A stretch of 47,687 bases of DNA from Parvularcula sp964342585 (GTDB lineage: Bacteria; Pseudomonadota; Alphaproteobacteria; Caulobacterales; Parvularculaceae), in the NCBI GenBank assembly GCA_964342585.1, contig CAYFHK010000002.1:1-47687 (forward strand). The letters run 5' to 3'. This document shows positions 33,662-42,847 of this stretch, in pieces. The translations under genes were made by a program, and so were the position numbers. Numbering within the stretch: position 1 is the stretch's first letter; every line of letters begins with the position of its first letter. The notes beneath the pieces are model-generated. The model saw only the letters and a list, made by a program, of their open reading frames with translations, did no database searches and had not been told where the DNA came from.

Positions 33662-34276
33662 TCAACTGTGCGCGAAGATGTCGTCTTCGTCCCACCCAGC
33701 GAGGTCGAGTGCCGCACGGATCGGTAAGAATGAAAAGCACGCTTGTGCAATCGCGGTCCGCCCCTCGCGTTCTAACATCGTGTCGAGCCGCGCTTTCGCC
33801 TCATGAAGGTAGAGCACATCCGATGCGGCATAGGCGGCCTGTGCGTCTGACAGCGTCTCGGCGGCCCAGTCAGAGCTTTGCTGCTGTTTTGACAGCTCCA
33901 CCCCCACCAATTCGCGAACCAAGTCCTTCAGGCCGTGGCGGTCGGTGTAGGTCCGAGCGAGTTTCGACGCGATTTTCGTGCAGTAAAGCGGCGCTGTATC
34001 GACCCCGAGCCATTGCTGGAATACCGCGATATCAAAGCGCGCGAAGTGGAAAATTTTGACGAGGCCAGGATCGGTCAGGACCGCTTTCAGATTGGGTGCG
34101 TCATAATCGGTGCCCGCAAGCTGCACCAAATGCGCATCACCGTCACCATCGGACAGCTGAACGACACATAGCTTATCCCGCAGCGGATTGAGTCCCAATG
34201 TCTCACTATCCACGGCCACCGCGCCCTCGAAACGCACATCGTCGGGCAGATCGCCTTTGTGGAGGTGAATAGCCAT
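33662..34276 (-). CDS. rnd: Single-domain RNase D-like 3'-5' exonuclease
   Basis: A 204-residue DEDD-family exonuclease: VAVDSETLGLNPLRDKLCVVQL supplies the first Asp and Glu, FHFARFDIAVF the second Asp and YAASDVLYL the YxxxD motif. The HRDC domains of E. coli RNase D are missing, as is usual for this short alphaproteobacterial form. It probably trims tRNA or other structured RNA. The ATG at 34276 has GGAAGA upstream. It stands immediately before lptC in the same direction, a common arrangement. Confidence 0.88.
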   Translation of the reverse strand: MAIHLHKGDLPDDVRFEGAVAVDSETLGLNPLRDKLCVVQLSDGDGDAHLVQLAGTDYDAPNLKAVLTDPGLVKIFHFARFDIAVFQQWLGVDTAPLYCTKIASKLARTYTDRHGLKDLVRELVGVELSKQQQSSDWAAETLSDAQAAYAASDVLYLHEAKARLDTMLEREGRTAIAQACFSFLPIRAALDLAGWDEDDIFAHS

Positions 34277-34390
34277 GCGGGACGTCTTCCTTCTGTCAAT
34301 TTCGAGCGCGCTGCATACCAACGACATATGGCTTTGTCATGGCCGTGCGCGCGGTCTATGGGCGGGCGCAATCTGTTGGGGGCAAATGGC

Positions 34391-35599
34391 ATGAAGATTT
34401 TAGCGCTGATCGCTTTGTTCGCGGCAGCTTCGGACACGGCGATGTTGGGGGTGCGACCCGCTTGGCTTGTCGATCAGATGGCGGAGGGTCCGCTGAAAGA
34501 CGAGCTGTTGGCGTGCATCGACGAACCACTGCCGTCAACGGATTGGTCCATCGGCCATCGTGGCGCGCCGCTGCAATTCCCTGAACACAGCCGCCAGTCC
34601 TATATCGCCGCGGCGCGTCAGGGGGCGGGCATCATCGAATGCGACGTGACCTTTACGAAGGACCGCCAATTGGTCTGCCGTCATGCGCAATGCGACCTTC
34701 ATCGGACGACGGACATTCTGATCCGTCCTGAGCTTGCCGCGAAATGCAGAGTGCCCTTCACGGCCGCAACGGACGATGCCCCGGCCAGCGCCACCTGCTG
34801 CGCCAGCGATCTCACGGTGAGCGAATTCAAATTGCTCAACGCTAAAATGGATAGCTTCGACCCGACCGCCAAAACTGCCGAGGCCGCAATGGGCGGCAAC
34901 CCCACATGGCGAACTGAGGCTTACAACCCCGGCGAGGTGCTGACCCACAGCGAAGCCATTGCGCTGATCCAAAGCTTCGGCCGAAAGCATACGCCAGAGC
35001 TCAAATCACCCGAAGTCGCGATGCCGTTCGATGGACCGTATACGCAGGAAGACTATGCCTCCGCACTGATCGCCGATTACGTCAGCGCCGGTGTGTCGCC
35101 TGAAGACGTTTATCCGCAATCCTTCGATCTAAACGATGTCCTCTATTGGATCGACACCTATCCCGAATTTGGCCGCCAAGCCGTTTTTCTCGATCCACGG
35201 GGCGATGCCGGCGCGCTTGACCCGAACAAACCATCGACCTTCTCGCCCTCCATGGAAGAGCTGCATGATCGCGGCGTGCGCATCATCGCTCCGCCGCTTT
35301 GGATGCTGCTCACACTGAATGATGGCAGAATCGCTCCCTCCGCCTACGCTCAATCTGCCAAGACCGCGGGCCTCGATGTCATCGCCTGGACGGTGGAGCG
35401 GTCAGGGACCCTCGCAGATAGTGGCGGCTATTATTTCCAATCGGTAGCTGAGGCCATCGATGGACCTGGCGATCTGATGACAGTGCTTGACGTTCTTTAC
35501 ACAGACATCGGCGTGCGCGGTGTGTTTTCAGATTGGCCGGCGACAACGACATTCTTCGCAGGCTGCAAGGCGCGACATGAAGCGGAAGGCTTAGACTGA
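34391..35599 (+). CDS. Exported glycerophosphodiester phosphodiesterase family protein
   Basis: A 402-residue GDPD TIM-barrel protein with a short N-terminal hydrophobic segment suggesting export. The catalytic opening GHRGAPLQFPEHS (His-Arg and Glu) is followed by IIECDVTFTKDRQLVCRHA. The C-terminal barrel strand gives VIAWTVERSG and a final RGVFSDWP, as in the family. It should hydrolyse deacylated phospholipids to glycerol 3-phosphate and an alcohol. A Cys-rich insertion (ATCCASDLTV and nearby Cys) suggests disulfides. The GGGGG before ATG 34391 supports this start. Confidence 0.82.
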   Translation: MKILALIALFAAASDTAMLGVRPAWLVDQMAEGPLKDELLACIDEPLPSTDWSIGHRGAPLQFPEHSRQSYIAAARQGAGIIECDVTFTKDRQLVCRHAQCDLHRTTDILIRPELAAKCRVPFTAATDDAPASATCCASDLTVSEFKLLNAKMDSFDPTAKTAEAAMGGNPTWRTEAYNPGEVLTHSEAIALIQSFGRKHTPELKSPEVAMPFDGPYTQEDYASALIADYVSAGVSPEDVYPQSFDLNDVLYWIDTYPEFGRQAVFLDPRGDAGALDPNKPSTFSPSMEELHDRGVRIIAPPLWMLLTLNDGRIAPSAYAQSAKTAGLDVIAWTVERSGTLADSGGYYFQSVAEAIDGPGDLMTVLDVLYTDIGVRGVFSDWPATTTFFAGCKARHEAEGLD

Positions 35600-35622
35600 T
35601 GTTCTCGCTGCGGTGCGTTGCG

Positions 35623-36120
35623 CTAGGGCTTCATGCCGCGGGCCAGCTGATGGTCCGCCGAAAACAGACGACCGTAAAAGCTTCGAACCTCACGTAAAAA
35701 GGCTCGGTGCACCAATGCATAGGTGTCGGGGGCATGCGTCCGCTGGGCTGCAAAGGCACGCGCATCCATGGCCAGCGCCCCATCGATGAAGGAGCTATTG
35801 GTGAGTTCGCGAAACAAGGCGGGGGGCTGGGGCTCGGTTGTTCCCGCCGGCAGCGGCGCCGCATCTATCACCAATTTCATCGCCACAAGGATAGAACGGT
35901 CGGGAGCCCCAACCAGCCGACTGCTCACGACGTGCAGCAACGCCATGCGGAAGAGCTTTCTCGCCCAGGCGATCCAATGCGATTGCGCTGCGGGCGCGCG
36001 GACAGGGAAGATGAGATCCGCCACAGCGGACGACCATTCCCACGCCTCGTCGGCATCCGGCGGCAGCCATCGCCCAGCCTGCTCAAGCGTCCGCAACTGC
36101 CAAACCAAAGGCCGGGACAT
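35623..36120 (-). CDS. Protein of unknown function, 165 residues
   Basis: I do not recognise a family. The protein has no signal peptide; it is rich in Ala, Arg and Trp, with predicted amphipathic helices and one moderately hydrophobic stretch around residues 53-70. The ATG at 36120 has GGGGGAGAG about eight bases upstream and codon use looks native, so I take it as a real gene. It lies 71 bases downstream of the PepSY gene and might share the iron-uptake transcript. It converges on the GDPD gene. Confidence 0.6.
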   Translation of the reverse strand: MSRPLVWQLRTLEQAGRWLPPDADEAWEWSSAVADLIFPVRAPAAQSHWIAWARKLFRMALLHVVSSRLVGAPDRSILVAMKLVIDAAPLPAGTTEPQPPALFRELTNSSFIDGALAMDARAFAAQRTHAPDTYALVHRAFLREVRSFYGRLFSADHQLARGMKP

Positions 36121-36191
36121 CCCACTCTCCCCCGAGAAGGTTTCATGTCATACAGCCTGGCGCCTTCTTCGCAATCGCGAAATGCGTGTTT

Positions 36192-37685
36192 TTAGCTCGC
36201 CACCTCAACCGACCGAACCGCTGCGTTGGCCGCCTCGCTATCGCTCCGCAGGCGGTACGCAGCGTACCCAGCGGCCATTGCCAGAGCGAGCAACGTTAGG
36301 GTGATGCCCCGCGCAGAGACAGAAACGACCGTTTTGCCGTGAACACCGACCGTCAAGAAAATCAACGCGCCGAGCAACATTGCCATTAGCGACAGGCCAA
36401 CTTGACGGATCGTCTTTTTACCGACGAATTGACCAGCACCTGCAGCCATAGCGAGGCCAGCCCAGAAAACGGCCACCAGGATTTCCTGGCCATCAATGCC
36501 GTTGACGGCGAATAGCGCGGACACAGTCAAACCAAAGGGCGTTCCCCACACCACTCCTTCCCACGCCCCTTCAAGGCGGGGTGCCGCGCGGCCCTTCTCC
36601 CGCCGTTTTGCGAAATAGATGGCGAGGCCACTACAGACGATGATCATGAGGCCGGCGCCGAACAGGCCATAGGCAAGCTTGACGGGTAAGCCACCCCAAT
36701 TGCCGAAATGAACGTTATAAACCGAGCCCGCGATTTGCTGACCGATGGTCCCGTCCGAAAGCCCCGTATTCCCAAGATAGGCGCCACCCGCATCGTAATT
36801 GTAATAGTCGCCGAAAATAAGCCGATCCTTATGCTTTGCGATCAGCTGGATGTGCTGGCCTTCCGTGCCGGGATCGTGAACGACGGTATAAGTGAGCGCC
36901 AGATCGGGAAAGGTCGCGGCGAAATGTCGATGCGCCTCTGCTATGGCAGGCATGTCGCGCTCTGTTGTCAATTCTGCTTCCTCGCCGAAGACCGGGGCAA
37001 ACACCTTTTCCAGATCGCCCTCATAGCGTGCGGCAGCGATTGCCACCCCAAGAATGGTCGCGAGCCCCAAGATCGCGCCGGTCAGCGCGTTTGAAAGATG
37101 GAAGGGCGCGGTCCAGACGCTCAACCTATTGTGCATATCAGCGAGCGTCACCCGACCGCTCCCTCTGCGGAATGTGAAAGCATCGCGGAAGATGCGCGGA
37201 TGCGCGAGGAGCCCCGAAGCCGAGAGGGCAATAAGGAAAACGCCCATCGTGCCCACAACCGTCAGTCCCAAAACATGCGGCAGGTGAAGGTAGTAATGCA
37301 GATCAAGAAGAAACTGCGTCCACGGAAAATGTTCAGGCAATGCGATGCTACCATCGGCCTCGGCAAAAAATGCCTGCGTGTCGGTCGTGATCACCGTGCG
37401 CGGCAAATCGGGCTGCGGATGATTGATATAAAGATGCGTCGTAGGGGTGGGCTCGCTCTTGAAGACGGTCAGTGCCGCCCTCTCCGCCGCCAAAGGTGAG
37501 ATCGCCGCCATCTCCGGCGCATTAGGCTGCTCCCAGCGTTGAAACTCGCGATTGAAGACAGACGCGGTGCCGCTGACCACAAGTATATAGATCAATGCGC
37601 TGACCGCCAGCGCCAACACGCTATGTGCTTCGAGCGATTTGCTGACGCGCTTTGACGATGCCTTGGGCCAGATCGTTTTGGTCAT
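36192..37685 (-). CDS. PepSY-associated membrane protein, likely ferri-siderophore reductase
   Basis: A 497-residue inner-membrane protein with at least four PepSY_TM helices and periplasmic loops. Marks are HSVLALAVSALIYILVVSGTASVFNREFQ at the N-terminus, DLHYYLHLPHVLGLTVVG with several conserved His, and LADMHNRLSVWTAPFHLSNALTG. Such His-rich helices can bind haem; related proteins (the FpvG or FiuC kind) help release iron from siderophores, which fits its place in an operon with a siderophore receptor. Extra helices at the C-terminus have no known role. ATG 37685 has AGGA about seven bases upstream. Confidence 0.78.
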   Translation of the reverse strand: MTKTIWPKASSKRVSKSLEAHSVLALAVSALIYILVVSGTASVFNREFQRWEQPNAPEMAAISPLAAERAALTVFKSEPTPTTHLYINHPQPDLPRTVITTDTQAFFAEADGSIALPEHFPWTQFLLDLHYYLHLPHVLGLTVVGTMGVFLIALSASGLLAHPRIFRDAFTFRRGSGRVTLADMHNRLSVWTAPFHLSNALTGAILGLATILGVAIAAARYEGDLEKVFAPVFGEEAELTTERDMPAIAEAHRHFAATFPDLALTYTVVHDPGTEGQHIQLIAKHKDRLIFGDYYNYDAGGAYLGNTGLSDGTIGQQIAGSVYNVHFGNWGGLPVKLAYGLFGAGLMIIVCSGLAIYFAKRREKGRAAPRLEGAWEGVVWGTPFGLTVSALFAVNGIDGQEILVAVFWAGLAMAAGAGQFVGKKTIRQVGLSLMAMLLGALIFLTVGVHGKTVVSVSARGITLTLLALAMAAGYAAYRLRSDSEAANAAVRSVEVAS

Positions 37686-37694
37686 CACAGGATC

Positions 37695-38267
37695 CTAAGA
37701 AATCGCGAGCGTAAGGCTAAGGGGGAGCATGCAGCTTGCCGCCAAAACGGACGCGCGTCGCCATAGCTTTCCATCCAAGGCTGCATAAAGAGCAAATGCG
37801 GCCCAACCGAGCGGGAAGAGGAAGTAGCAAAGAACAAGATTGGCCGTCGGTTCGCCTGCGGAGGCTTCAATGGCACTGAATATCGCAACGGATAGCGATA
37901 ATGCCCCAAGACCCGCGATCGGTCCGATGAGCAGCGCCGCTGCTATGCTGCGCAAGAACGGCGTATGCGGAATGGGCACTGACACCCGCCGCACGGGCTC
38001 TTTTGGCGTAGTCTTGGGATTGGCAATGAGAGCTTGGCGACCCAACACCACCCCCGCCATCAGCATCAGCGCCACCAAGCCAAGCGCCACGCCTTTTTCC
38101 GCGCCCGTGGTGCGTGACCAGAGAAACAAAGAAATCCCAACCAAGCTCCAGGCGGGCAGGACGAGCGGCCCAAGCTGGCCGCGCTTCTGCCATGCCAGAA
38201 TAAGAGTCGCGATCCCGGCAATCAAGGCCAGGATCGCAAGCGTGTAGAGGATCAAATCCGCAGGCAT
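37695..38267 (-). CDS. Small multi-pass membrane protein of the siderophore operon
   Basis: A 190-residue protein with about five or six hydrophobic helices and a central polar loop (KTTPKEPVRRVSVPIPHT). No named family is recognised. Its ATG overlaps the stop of the TonB-dependent receptor gene by one base, and the PepSY gene starts nine bases after its stop, so the three are co-translated. A partner role for the PepSY protein is likely but inferred from position alone. Confidence 0.68.
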   Translation of the reverse strand: MPADLILYTLAILALIAGIATLILAWQKRGQLGPLVLPAWSLVGISLFLWSRTTGAEKGVALGLVALMLMAGVVLGRQALIANPKTTPKEPVRRVSVPIPHTPFLRSIAAALLIGPIAGLGALSLSVAIFSAIEASAGEPTANLVLCYFLFPLGWAAFALYAALDGKLWRRASVLAASCMLPLSLTLAIS

Positions 38268-40420
38268 CAGAATCGCTTCGCGATGGTGCCGACCACCGTC
38301 CGTTCTTCGCCGGGGAAGCAGTCGCCACGCGAGAGACAGGTCGCGTAGAATTCTTCATTCGTTAAATTGCGGACGTTCAGTGCAAGGTCGAACCCTTCGA
38401 ATGTATACCCAATCAGCGCATCAAACACGGTATATCCATCGGTCACGACGCGATTGGGCGTTGCCGCGAATCCGTTCGACGCGAGGAAGGTCGTCCCATT
38501 GCTTTCGTTCTCGCTGGCGTAGCGCGCGCCTGCGCCGATGCGCAAACCAGCAAGTGCGCCAGCTTGCGGCTCCCACCGCGCCCATAAAGAGCCGTCGTTC
38601 TCCGGCAGGCTATCTCTCGTCGTGGAGACGCCATCCGCATCAACATTCACCGAATCGAGCGTTCGGTAAGCAAAGTCTACGGAGAAATCTTGCCAAACCA
38701 GGAGCCCCTCGACTTCAATCCCTTCGCCTTCAATGCTGAGGCCAGGCTGGGTCTGACCCTGCGCCACGAAGTCAACGAGGTTGTCCTCTTCAAGCTCAAA
38801 ATAGGCAATGGAGAGAAAGCTCTGCGATCCGGGGGGCTGGTATTTGACCCCCACTTCAAATTGCTCGCCCTTGCGCGGCTGCAGCGGCGTGCCGGTGATC
38901 ACATCCGTCCCCACGGTCGCGCGGAACGATTCGGCATAGCTGATATATGGGTTCAGTCCGATCGCGGTGCGATAAAGAGCACCTAGCGTGATCGGGACTT
39001 CATTATCCTCTTGATCGCTCGCAGCATCTTTTGACTCAACAGATGAGTAGCGGATGCCTGCGTCCAAGATCAGATCACCGATGGTCATCCGGTCGATGAC
39101 ATAAACATCCGTTGCCAGCGTTTCTGACTCTGCCCGCGCCCTCACCGCTTCAAATGCCGCGTCGCTCGGCACTTCAGAGCCATCATAGATAGGCGCATTG
39201 ATGTTAAAGGTCGTCGGCTGTGCGTAGAGGAATGCTGAGTCCTCGAACGTTTCCACGTCTTGATAATTTACGCCCCCGAGGATCTCATGATCGATGATCC
39301 CCGTGCTGAATTGGCTTCGCAAGCGCGCATCGAAAGCGTACTGCGTTGAGCCCGCGGGGCTGCTCGACCAAGACCGGCCAACCGCCGTACCATCAGGCAG
39401 AAGCCGCGGAACGCCATCGCCAAGGAACGAAATCCACGTCTGATTATAGTCCGCTTCGTTATCACGATACCGTGCCGTCCCCTCAAATGTGAGGTATTCG
39501 TTGAATTCGTGCGTCGCAAACAGGCTGACAGTGATCGCTTGGGTATCATATCGATTGAAATTCGGATCACCGACATAGACGGAATTCTCCACCTGCCCGC
39601 TCGGCGCATTGGCACAAACGCTAGGCTCAGAGATCGTGACGTCTCCGGATGAACAGGCCGTCGCCGTGAGCGGCAGGAACTGCGCCGAGGTATCCCCTTC
39701 ACGCTTGGTATAGTTCACCAGCGCCGAAACCGATGAGCGGTCGGTCTCGAAAGTGATCGACGGCGCCAGAACGATGGCGTCATCGGAAACAAAGTCGACC
39801 TGCGTATCCGCATCGCGATAAATGCCAACAAAGCGCCCAGTCCATGCGCCGTCCCCGCTGAGGTCGACGCCAATATCGGTCGAGACCTGATAACGATCGA
39901 AAGTCCCGGCGGTGAGGACAATCTCCTTGTCCAGATGATCGCGGCCGGCACGCTTCGACACCGTGCTGACAATCCCGCCGGGCGCCGCTTGGCCATAAAG
40001 CACAGACGCCGGCCCACGCAGCACTTCGACCTGCTCCAGCGTATAAATATCCGCCCGCGCATTATTATAGAAGCCAAAGAGCACCTGGAGGTTGTCTTGA
40101 TATTCCGGCGCATCAAGACCGCGGATGTTGGTAAAGTCGCCACGGGTGGCGAAGCCAAAGGCATTCCCCACCGTGCCGACCGTGTAGTTGAGGGTGTCGG
40201 ATAAGCTTAGCGCCCCACGATCCAGAAATTGTTCGGCGGTGATAACGGACACAGACCGCGGCGTCTCGATGATGGGCGCTTCGGATTTGGTCGCGCCGAA
40301 GCGCGAAAGCTCGCCCTGCACAACGATGATGTCTTCTTCATTGGCGGTCTGAACGGCACCCGCCGGCACAGCCGCTGACGCCAGAACGGCAACTGAAGCG
40401 GAAAGGAAAAACTTAATCAT
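38267..40420 (-). CDS. TonB-dependent siderophore receptor
   Basis: A 717-residue outer-membrane receptor. A signal peptide (to about residue 22) precedes a TonB box (DIIVVQG) and a plug domain with PRSVSVITAEQFLDRGALSLSDTLNYT, NIRGLDAPEYQDN and VEVLRGPASVLYGQAAPGGIVS. The 22-strand barrel ends in a typical Phe (VVGTIAKRF). It matches the TonB siderophore receptor group; the ligand cannot be told from sequence. Two iron-box palindromes lie just upstream, and AGGGG is six bases before the ATG. It leads an operon with two membrane proteins. Confidence 0.92.
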   Translation of the reverse strand: MIKFFLSASVAVLASAAVPAGAVQTANEEDIIVVQGELSRFGATKSEAPIIETPRSVSVITAEQFLDRGALSLSDTLNYTVGTVGNAFGFATRGDFTNIRGLDAPEYQDNLQVLFGFYNNARADIYTLEQVEVLRGPASVLYGQAAPGGIVSTVSKRAGRDHLDKEIVLTAGTFDRYQVSTDIGVDLSGDGAWTGRFVGIYRDADTQVDFVSDDAIVLAPSITFETDRSSVSALVNYTKREGDTSAQFLPLTATACSSGDVTISEPSVCANAPSGQVENSVYVGDPNFNRYDTQAITVSLFATHEFNEYLTFEGTARYRDNEADYNQTWISFLGDGVPRLLPDGTAVGRSWSSSPAGSTQYAFDARLRSQFSTGIIDHEILGGVNYQDVETFEDSAFLYAQPTTFNINAPIYDGSEVPSDAAFEAVRARAESETLATDVYVIDRMTIGDLILDAGIRYSSVESKDAASDQEDNEVPITLGALYRTAIGLNPYISYAESFRATVGTDVITGTPLQPRKGEQFEVGVKYQPPGSQSFLSIAYFELEEDNLVDFVAQGQTQPGLSIEGEGIEVEGLLVWQDFSVDFAYRTLDSVNVDADGVSTTRDSLPENDGSLWARWEPQAGALAGLRIGAGARYASENESNGTTFLASNGFAATPNRVVTDGYTVFDALIGYTFEGFDLALNVRNLTNEEFYATCLSRGDCFPGEERTVVGTIAKRF

Positions 40421-40436
40421 CGAGAACCCCTGCTAA

Positions 40437-40494
40437 TGCGATTAATTCGCAACTAAAGGATCTGAATGAGAATGACAATGCGAATCTTTCGCAT
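40437..40494. promoter_or_regulatory. Two Fur-type iron boxes upstream of the siderophore receptor
   Basis: TGCGATTAATTCGCA (40437-40451) and TGCGAATCTTTCGCA (40480-40494) are two 15-base palindromes of the form TGCGA-N5-TCGCA, 43 bases centre to centre. They flank a possible minus-strand -35 (TTGTCA) and a GAATGAGAATGACAAT stretch that also looks like classical Fur half-sites. Alphaproteobacterial Fur/Mur proteins bind related 15-base palindromes, so iron repression of the receptor operon is expected. Confidence 0.65.
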
Positions 40495-40659
40495 AAATCA
40501 ACTAGCGGCGATAGTTCTCGGGAAGGGATCGCGTCCGGAACGGGTTGGGGGCAACTCGTCCCCCATTGCCACGCGTTCGGGCACAGCCATCAGGTTTTTG
40601 AAGCTTACGATTCGTCAGCCAACGAATTCATTTCCGAGAACGGATACCTGTCCAACATA

Positions 40660-40746
40660 TGGTGCCCAGAAGAGGACTCGAACCTCCACGCCCGTACGGG
40701 CACCAGCACCTGAAGCTGGCGCGTCTACCAATTCCGCCATCTGGGC
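40660..40746 (-). tRNA. tRNA-Leu (anticodon CAG)
   Basis: A complete class II tRNA with encoded CCA (40660-40662). The acceptor arms are GCCCAGA and TCTGGGC with discriminator A; the anticodon arm is CCAGC-TT-CAG-GT-GCTGG with the anticodon at 40710-40712; the variable arm is a long GTGCCCGTACGGGC-type stem; and the T arm contains GGTTCGAGTCC. The long variable arm and CAG anticodon identify leucine. Confidence 0.96.
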
Positions 40747-40893
40747 TTGGGGCTCCGCCGGAGCCTCAAGACCGCGGGAGTTAGAAAAACGGCTTCGCCT
40801 TGTCAATTGAACGATGCGCTGTTTGGGCGCTAGCCTTGCGAATTTCCGCGCGGCTCGCTTCCTTGATACGGACCCCAAAAGCAGAAGGCTGTG

Positions 40894-41583
40894 ATGAGGC
40901 TGCACCCAGACATCGATCCCCAAGCCATAAGGGCCGCCTTTGCGCCGGAGCGGCGCGCGCGGCTGGTCAACGTCCTCGCACCGGAGATGGCGGCGCAGCT
41001 TGGCGCAACGCTCGAACATGATGTCAGCTACGCCACCATTATCGGCACGCGATCGGGGCCGCGCGTCCTATTTCCCGACGAGCTGGCCGCCATGTCGCCC
41101 ACGGATCGAAAGGCCCTGTCCCAAGAGATGATGGCCGATGCCGCCGATGGCATCGGCTACCACTATCATGGCCACCAAATTCCCGGCTCCACCCACCCCG
41201 TGCTCAAGCAATTCGAACACTGGCTAAATGCCCCCGACACGCTCGGTTTCATCCGAGAGGTCACCGGCATCGCCGACATCACCTCCGCCGATGCGCAAGC
41301 CACACGCTATGTTGGCGGGCACTATCTCACCCGACACCTTGACGATCCGGCGAATGAGCGGCGGCGCCTCGCCTATGTGTTCAGCTTCACCGAGAGATGG
41401 CACCCAGATTGGGGCGGCCTGCTGCAATTCTACGCGCGCAACGGCACACCGCGGAATGCGTGGGCCCCGGCGATGAACGCGCTCGCCCTCTTCGAGGTCA
41501 GCCACGTGCACGCGGTGACCTATGTAACGCCCTTTGCGAAGGCCCCGCGCCTCTCCATCACCGGATGGTTCCGCGCCGACTAA
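40894..41583 (+). CDS. 2-oxoglutarate/Fe(II)-dependent oxygenase family protein
   Basis: A 229-residue protein with a double-stranded beta-helix oxygenase core. The iron ligands appear as H and D of TRHLDDPAN and the His of SHVHAVTYV; the 2OG-binding Arg follows in RLSITGWFR. YVGGHYLTRH and WGGLLQFY match prolyl-hydroxylase-like proteins such as Ofd1/TPA1 relatives. It may hydroxylate a protein side chain, possibly ribosomal, but the substrate is unknown. ATG 40894 has AGAAGG upstream; a GTG one codon earlier is less likely. Confidence 0.78.
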   Translation: MRLHPDIDPQAIRAAFAPERRARLVNVLAPEMAAQLGATLEHDVSYATIIGTRSGPRVLFPDELAAMSPTDRKALSQEMMADAADGIGYHYHGHQIPGSTHPVLKQFEHWLNAPDTLGFIREVTGIADITSADAQATRYVGGHYLTRHLDDPANERRRLAYVFSFTERWHPDWGGLLQFYARNGTPRNAWAPAMNALALFEVSHVHAVTYVTPFAKAPRLSITGWFRAD

Positions 41584-41653
41584 GGGCTCTGGACAGGACC
41601 GGCCAGCGCGCACCACATCTCTGCCAACCCATTTAGCAACGGAAAGCCGCGCC

Positions 41654-42847
41654 ATGCCCGACGCGCCCGCCTCCCCACCGCCCATGACAGGATCCGCCCG
41701 GCTTGCCGTGCCGTTCTATGCCCTGGGCCTCGCCGTTTTGGTTTTCTACGTGCTGTGGGTCTCACAGGGCGTGCTGGTGCCGCTGGTCACGGCGATCTTC
41801 CTCACCTTTCTGATCGTCTCGGTGAAGCGGGCCATCGACCTGATCCCCTATCTGGGGCCGCGCATCCCGAATGCCTTCGGCTTTGTGTTCGCCTTCGGTC
41901 TGATCGTCAGCATCATCACGGTGCTGACGCTCATCGTGCGGGATAACGTCATCGCCGTCGTCGACCGCGCGCCGGAATACCAAGCGCGGATCTTAGAGCT
42001 TGCCGAGCGCATGGTGGTTTGGGCCGAAGGGGTGAGCTTCATCCCCGTCGAGGCGGTGCAGTCGCTGCGCGGCATTATCGAGGGGATCGGCGCAGGGTTC
42101 ACCTCGCCCGATGCGGAGCTCTCCCCGGTGACCACGCCTGCGGATGATCTGCGCCGGGCGGCCTTCTCCGCCGCACGTGATTTTGCCAGCAGCTTTACCA
42201 CGGCGCTGGGCGGGCTCTTAAGCGGCGTTGTCACGACTGTTCTTTATACCGCCTTTTTGCTCCTCGAGCGAGGCCGGTTCTTGAAGAAGCTCAACAGCAT
42301 GTTCGCCAACGCGGGCCGCGCGGATTTCACCGAAACCGTGCTCGATGATATCGGCCGCCTCGTCAGGTCTTATATCTCGATCAAAACGATGGTGAGCCTG
42401 TCTGTGGCGCTGATCTCTTATGCGATCATGTCTTTTCTGGGCACCGATTTTGCCGGTTTTTGGTCGTTGATGATCTTCGCTTTCGGCTTTGTGCCGATCA
42501 TCGGGGCCGTGATCGCCATCTCGCTGCCCTCGCTTTTGACCCTGATCCAGCCGGGCGGCGGCATTGGCCCCGCGATCCTCACGGCCGTCTTGTTGACCGG
42601 GGCCGAACAGACGGTGAGCTCCTTTATAGAGCCACGATTGATGGGCCATTCGCTCAACCTCTCGCCGCTCGTGATTTTGCTGTCCTTGGCCACCTGGGGA
42701 ACCCTTTGGGGCTTTCCCGGCATGCTGCTCTGCATACCGATGACCGTGACGCTGATGATCGTGCTGGCGCAGTTCGAGCCGACCCGGCCCGTCGCCATCT
42801 TCCTCTCCGATGATGGGGAAGTCGCAGGGCTGGGTGGCGCGAAATAG
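41654..42847 (+). CDS. AI-2E family membrane permease
   Basis: A 397-residue integral membrane protein with two N-terminal helices, a soluble middle part (about residues 95-190) and a C-terminal bundle of about five helices. Family marks are AIDLIPYLGPRIPNA, VRSYISIKTMVSLSVAL, FVPIIGAVIAISLPSLL, IEPRLMGHSLNLSPLVILLSL and GFPGMLLCIPMTVTL. Despite the family name, members often move Na+/H+ or other solutes, so the substrate is left open. ATG 41654 has GGAAAG upstream. The frame is open through the end of the oxygenase gene. Confidence 0.85.
   Translation: MPDAPASPPPMTGSARLAVPFYALGLAVLVFYVLWVSQGVLVPLVTAIFLTFLIVSVKRAIDLIPYLGPRIPNAFGFVFAFGLIVSIITVLTLIVRDNVIAVVDRAPEYQARILELAERMVVWAEGVSFIPVEAVQSLRGIIEGIGAGFTSPDAELSPVTTPADDLRRAAFSAARDFASSFTTALGGLLSGVVTTVLYTAFLLLERGRFLKKLNSMFANAGRADFTETVLDDIGRLVRSYISIKTMVSLSVALISYAIMSFLGTDFAGFWSLMIFAFGFVPIIGAVIAISLPSLLTLIQPGGGIGPAILTAVLLTGAEQTVSSFIEPRLMGHSLNLSPLVILLSLATWGTLWGFPGMLLCIPMTVTLMIVLAQFEPTRPVAIFLSDDGEVAGLGGAK

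Noticed and set aside
40660..40746. tRNA-Leu as the integration site of the accessory stretch
   Set aside because: Its 3' end points away from the accessory stretch, and no copy of its 3' end was noticed there.
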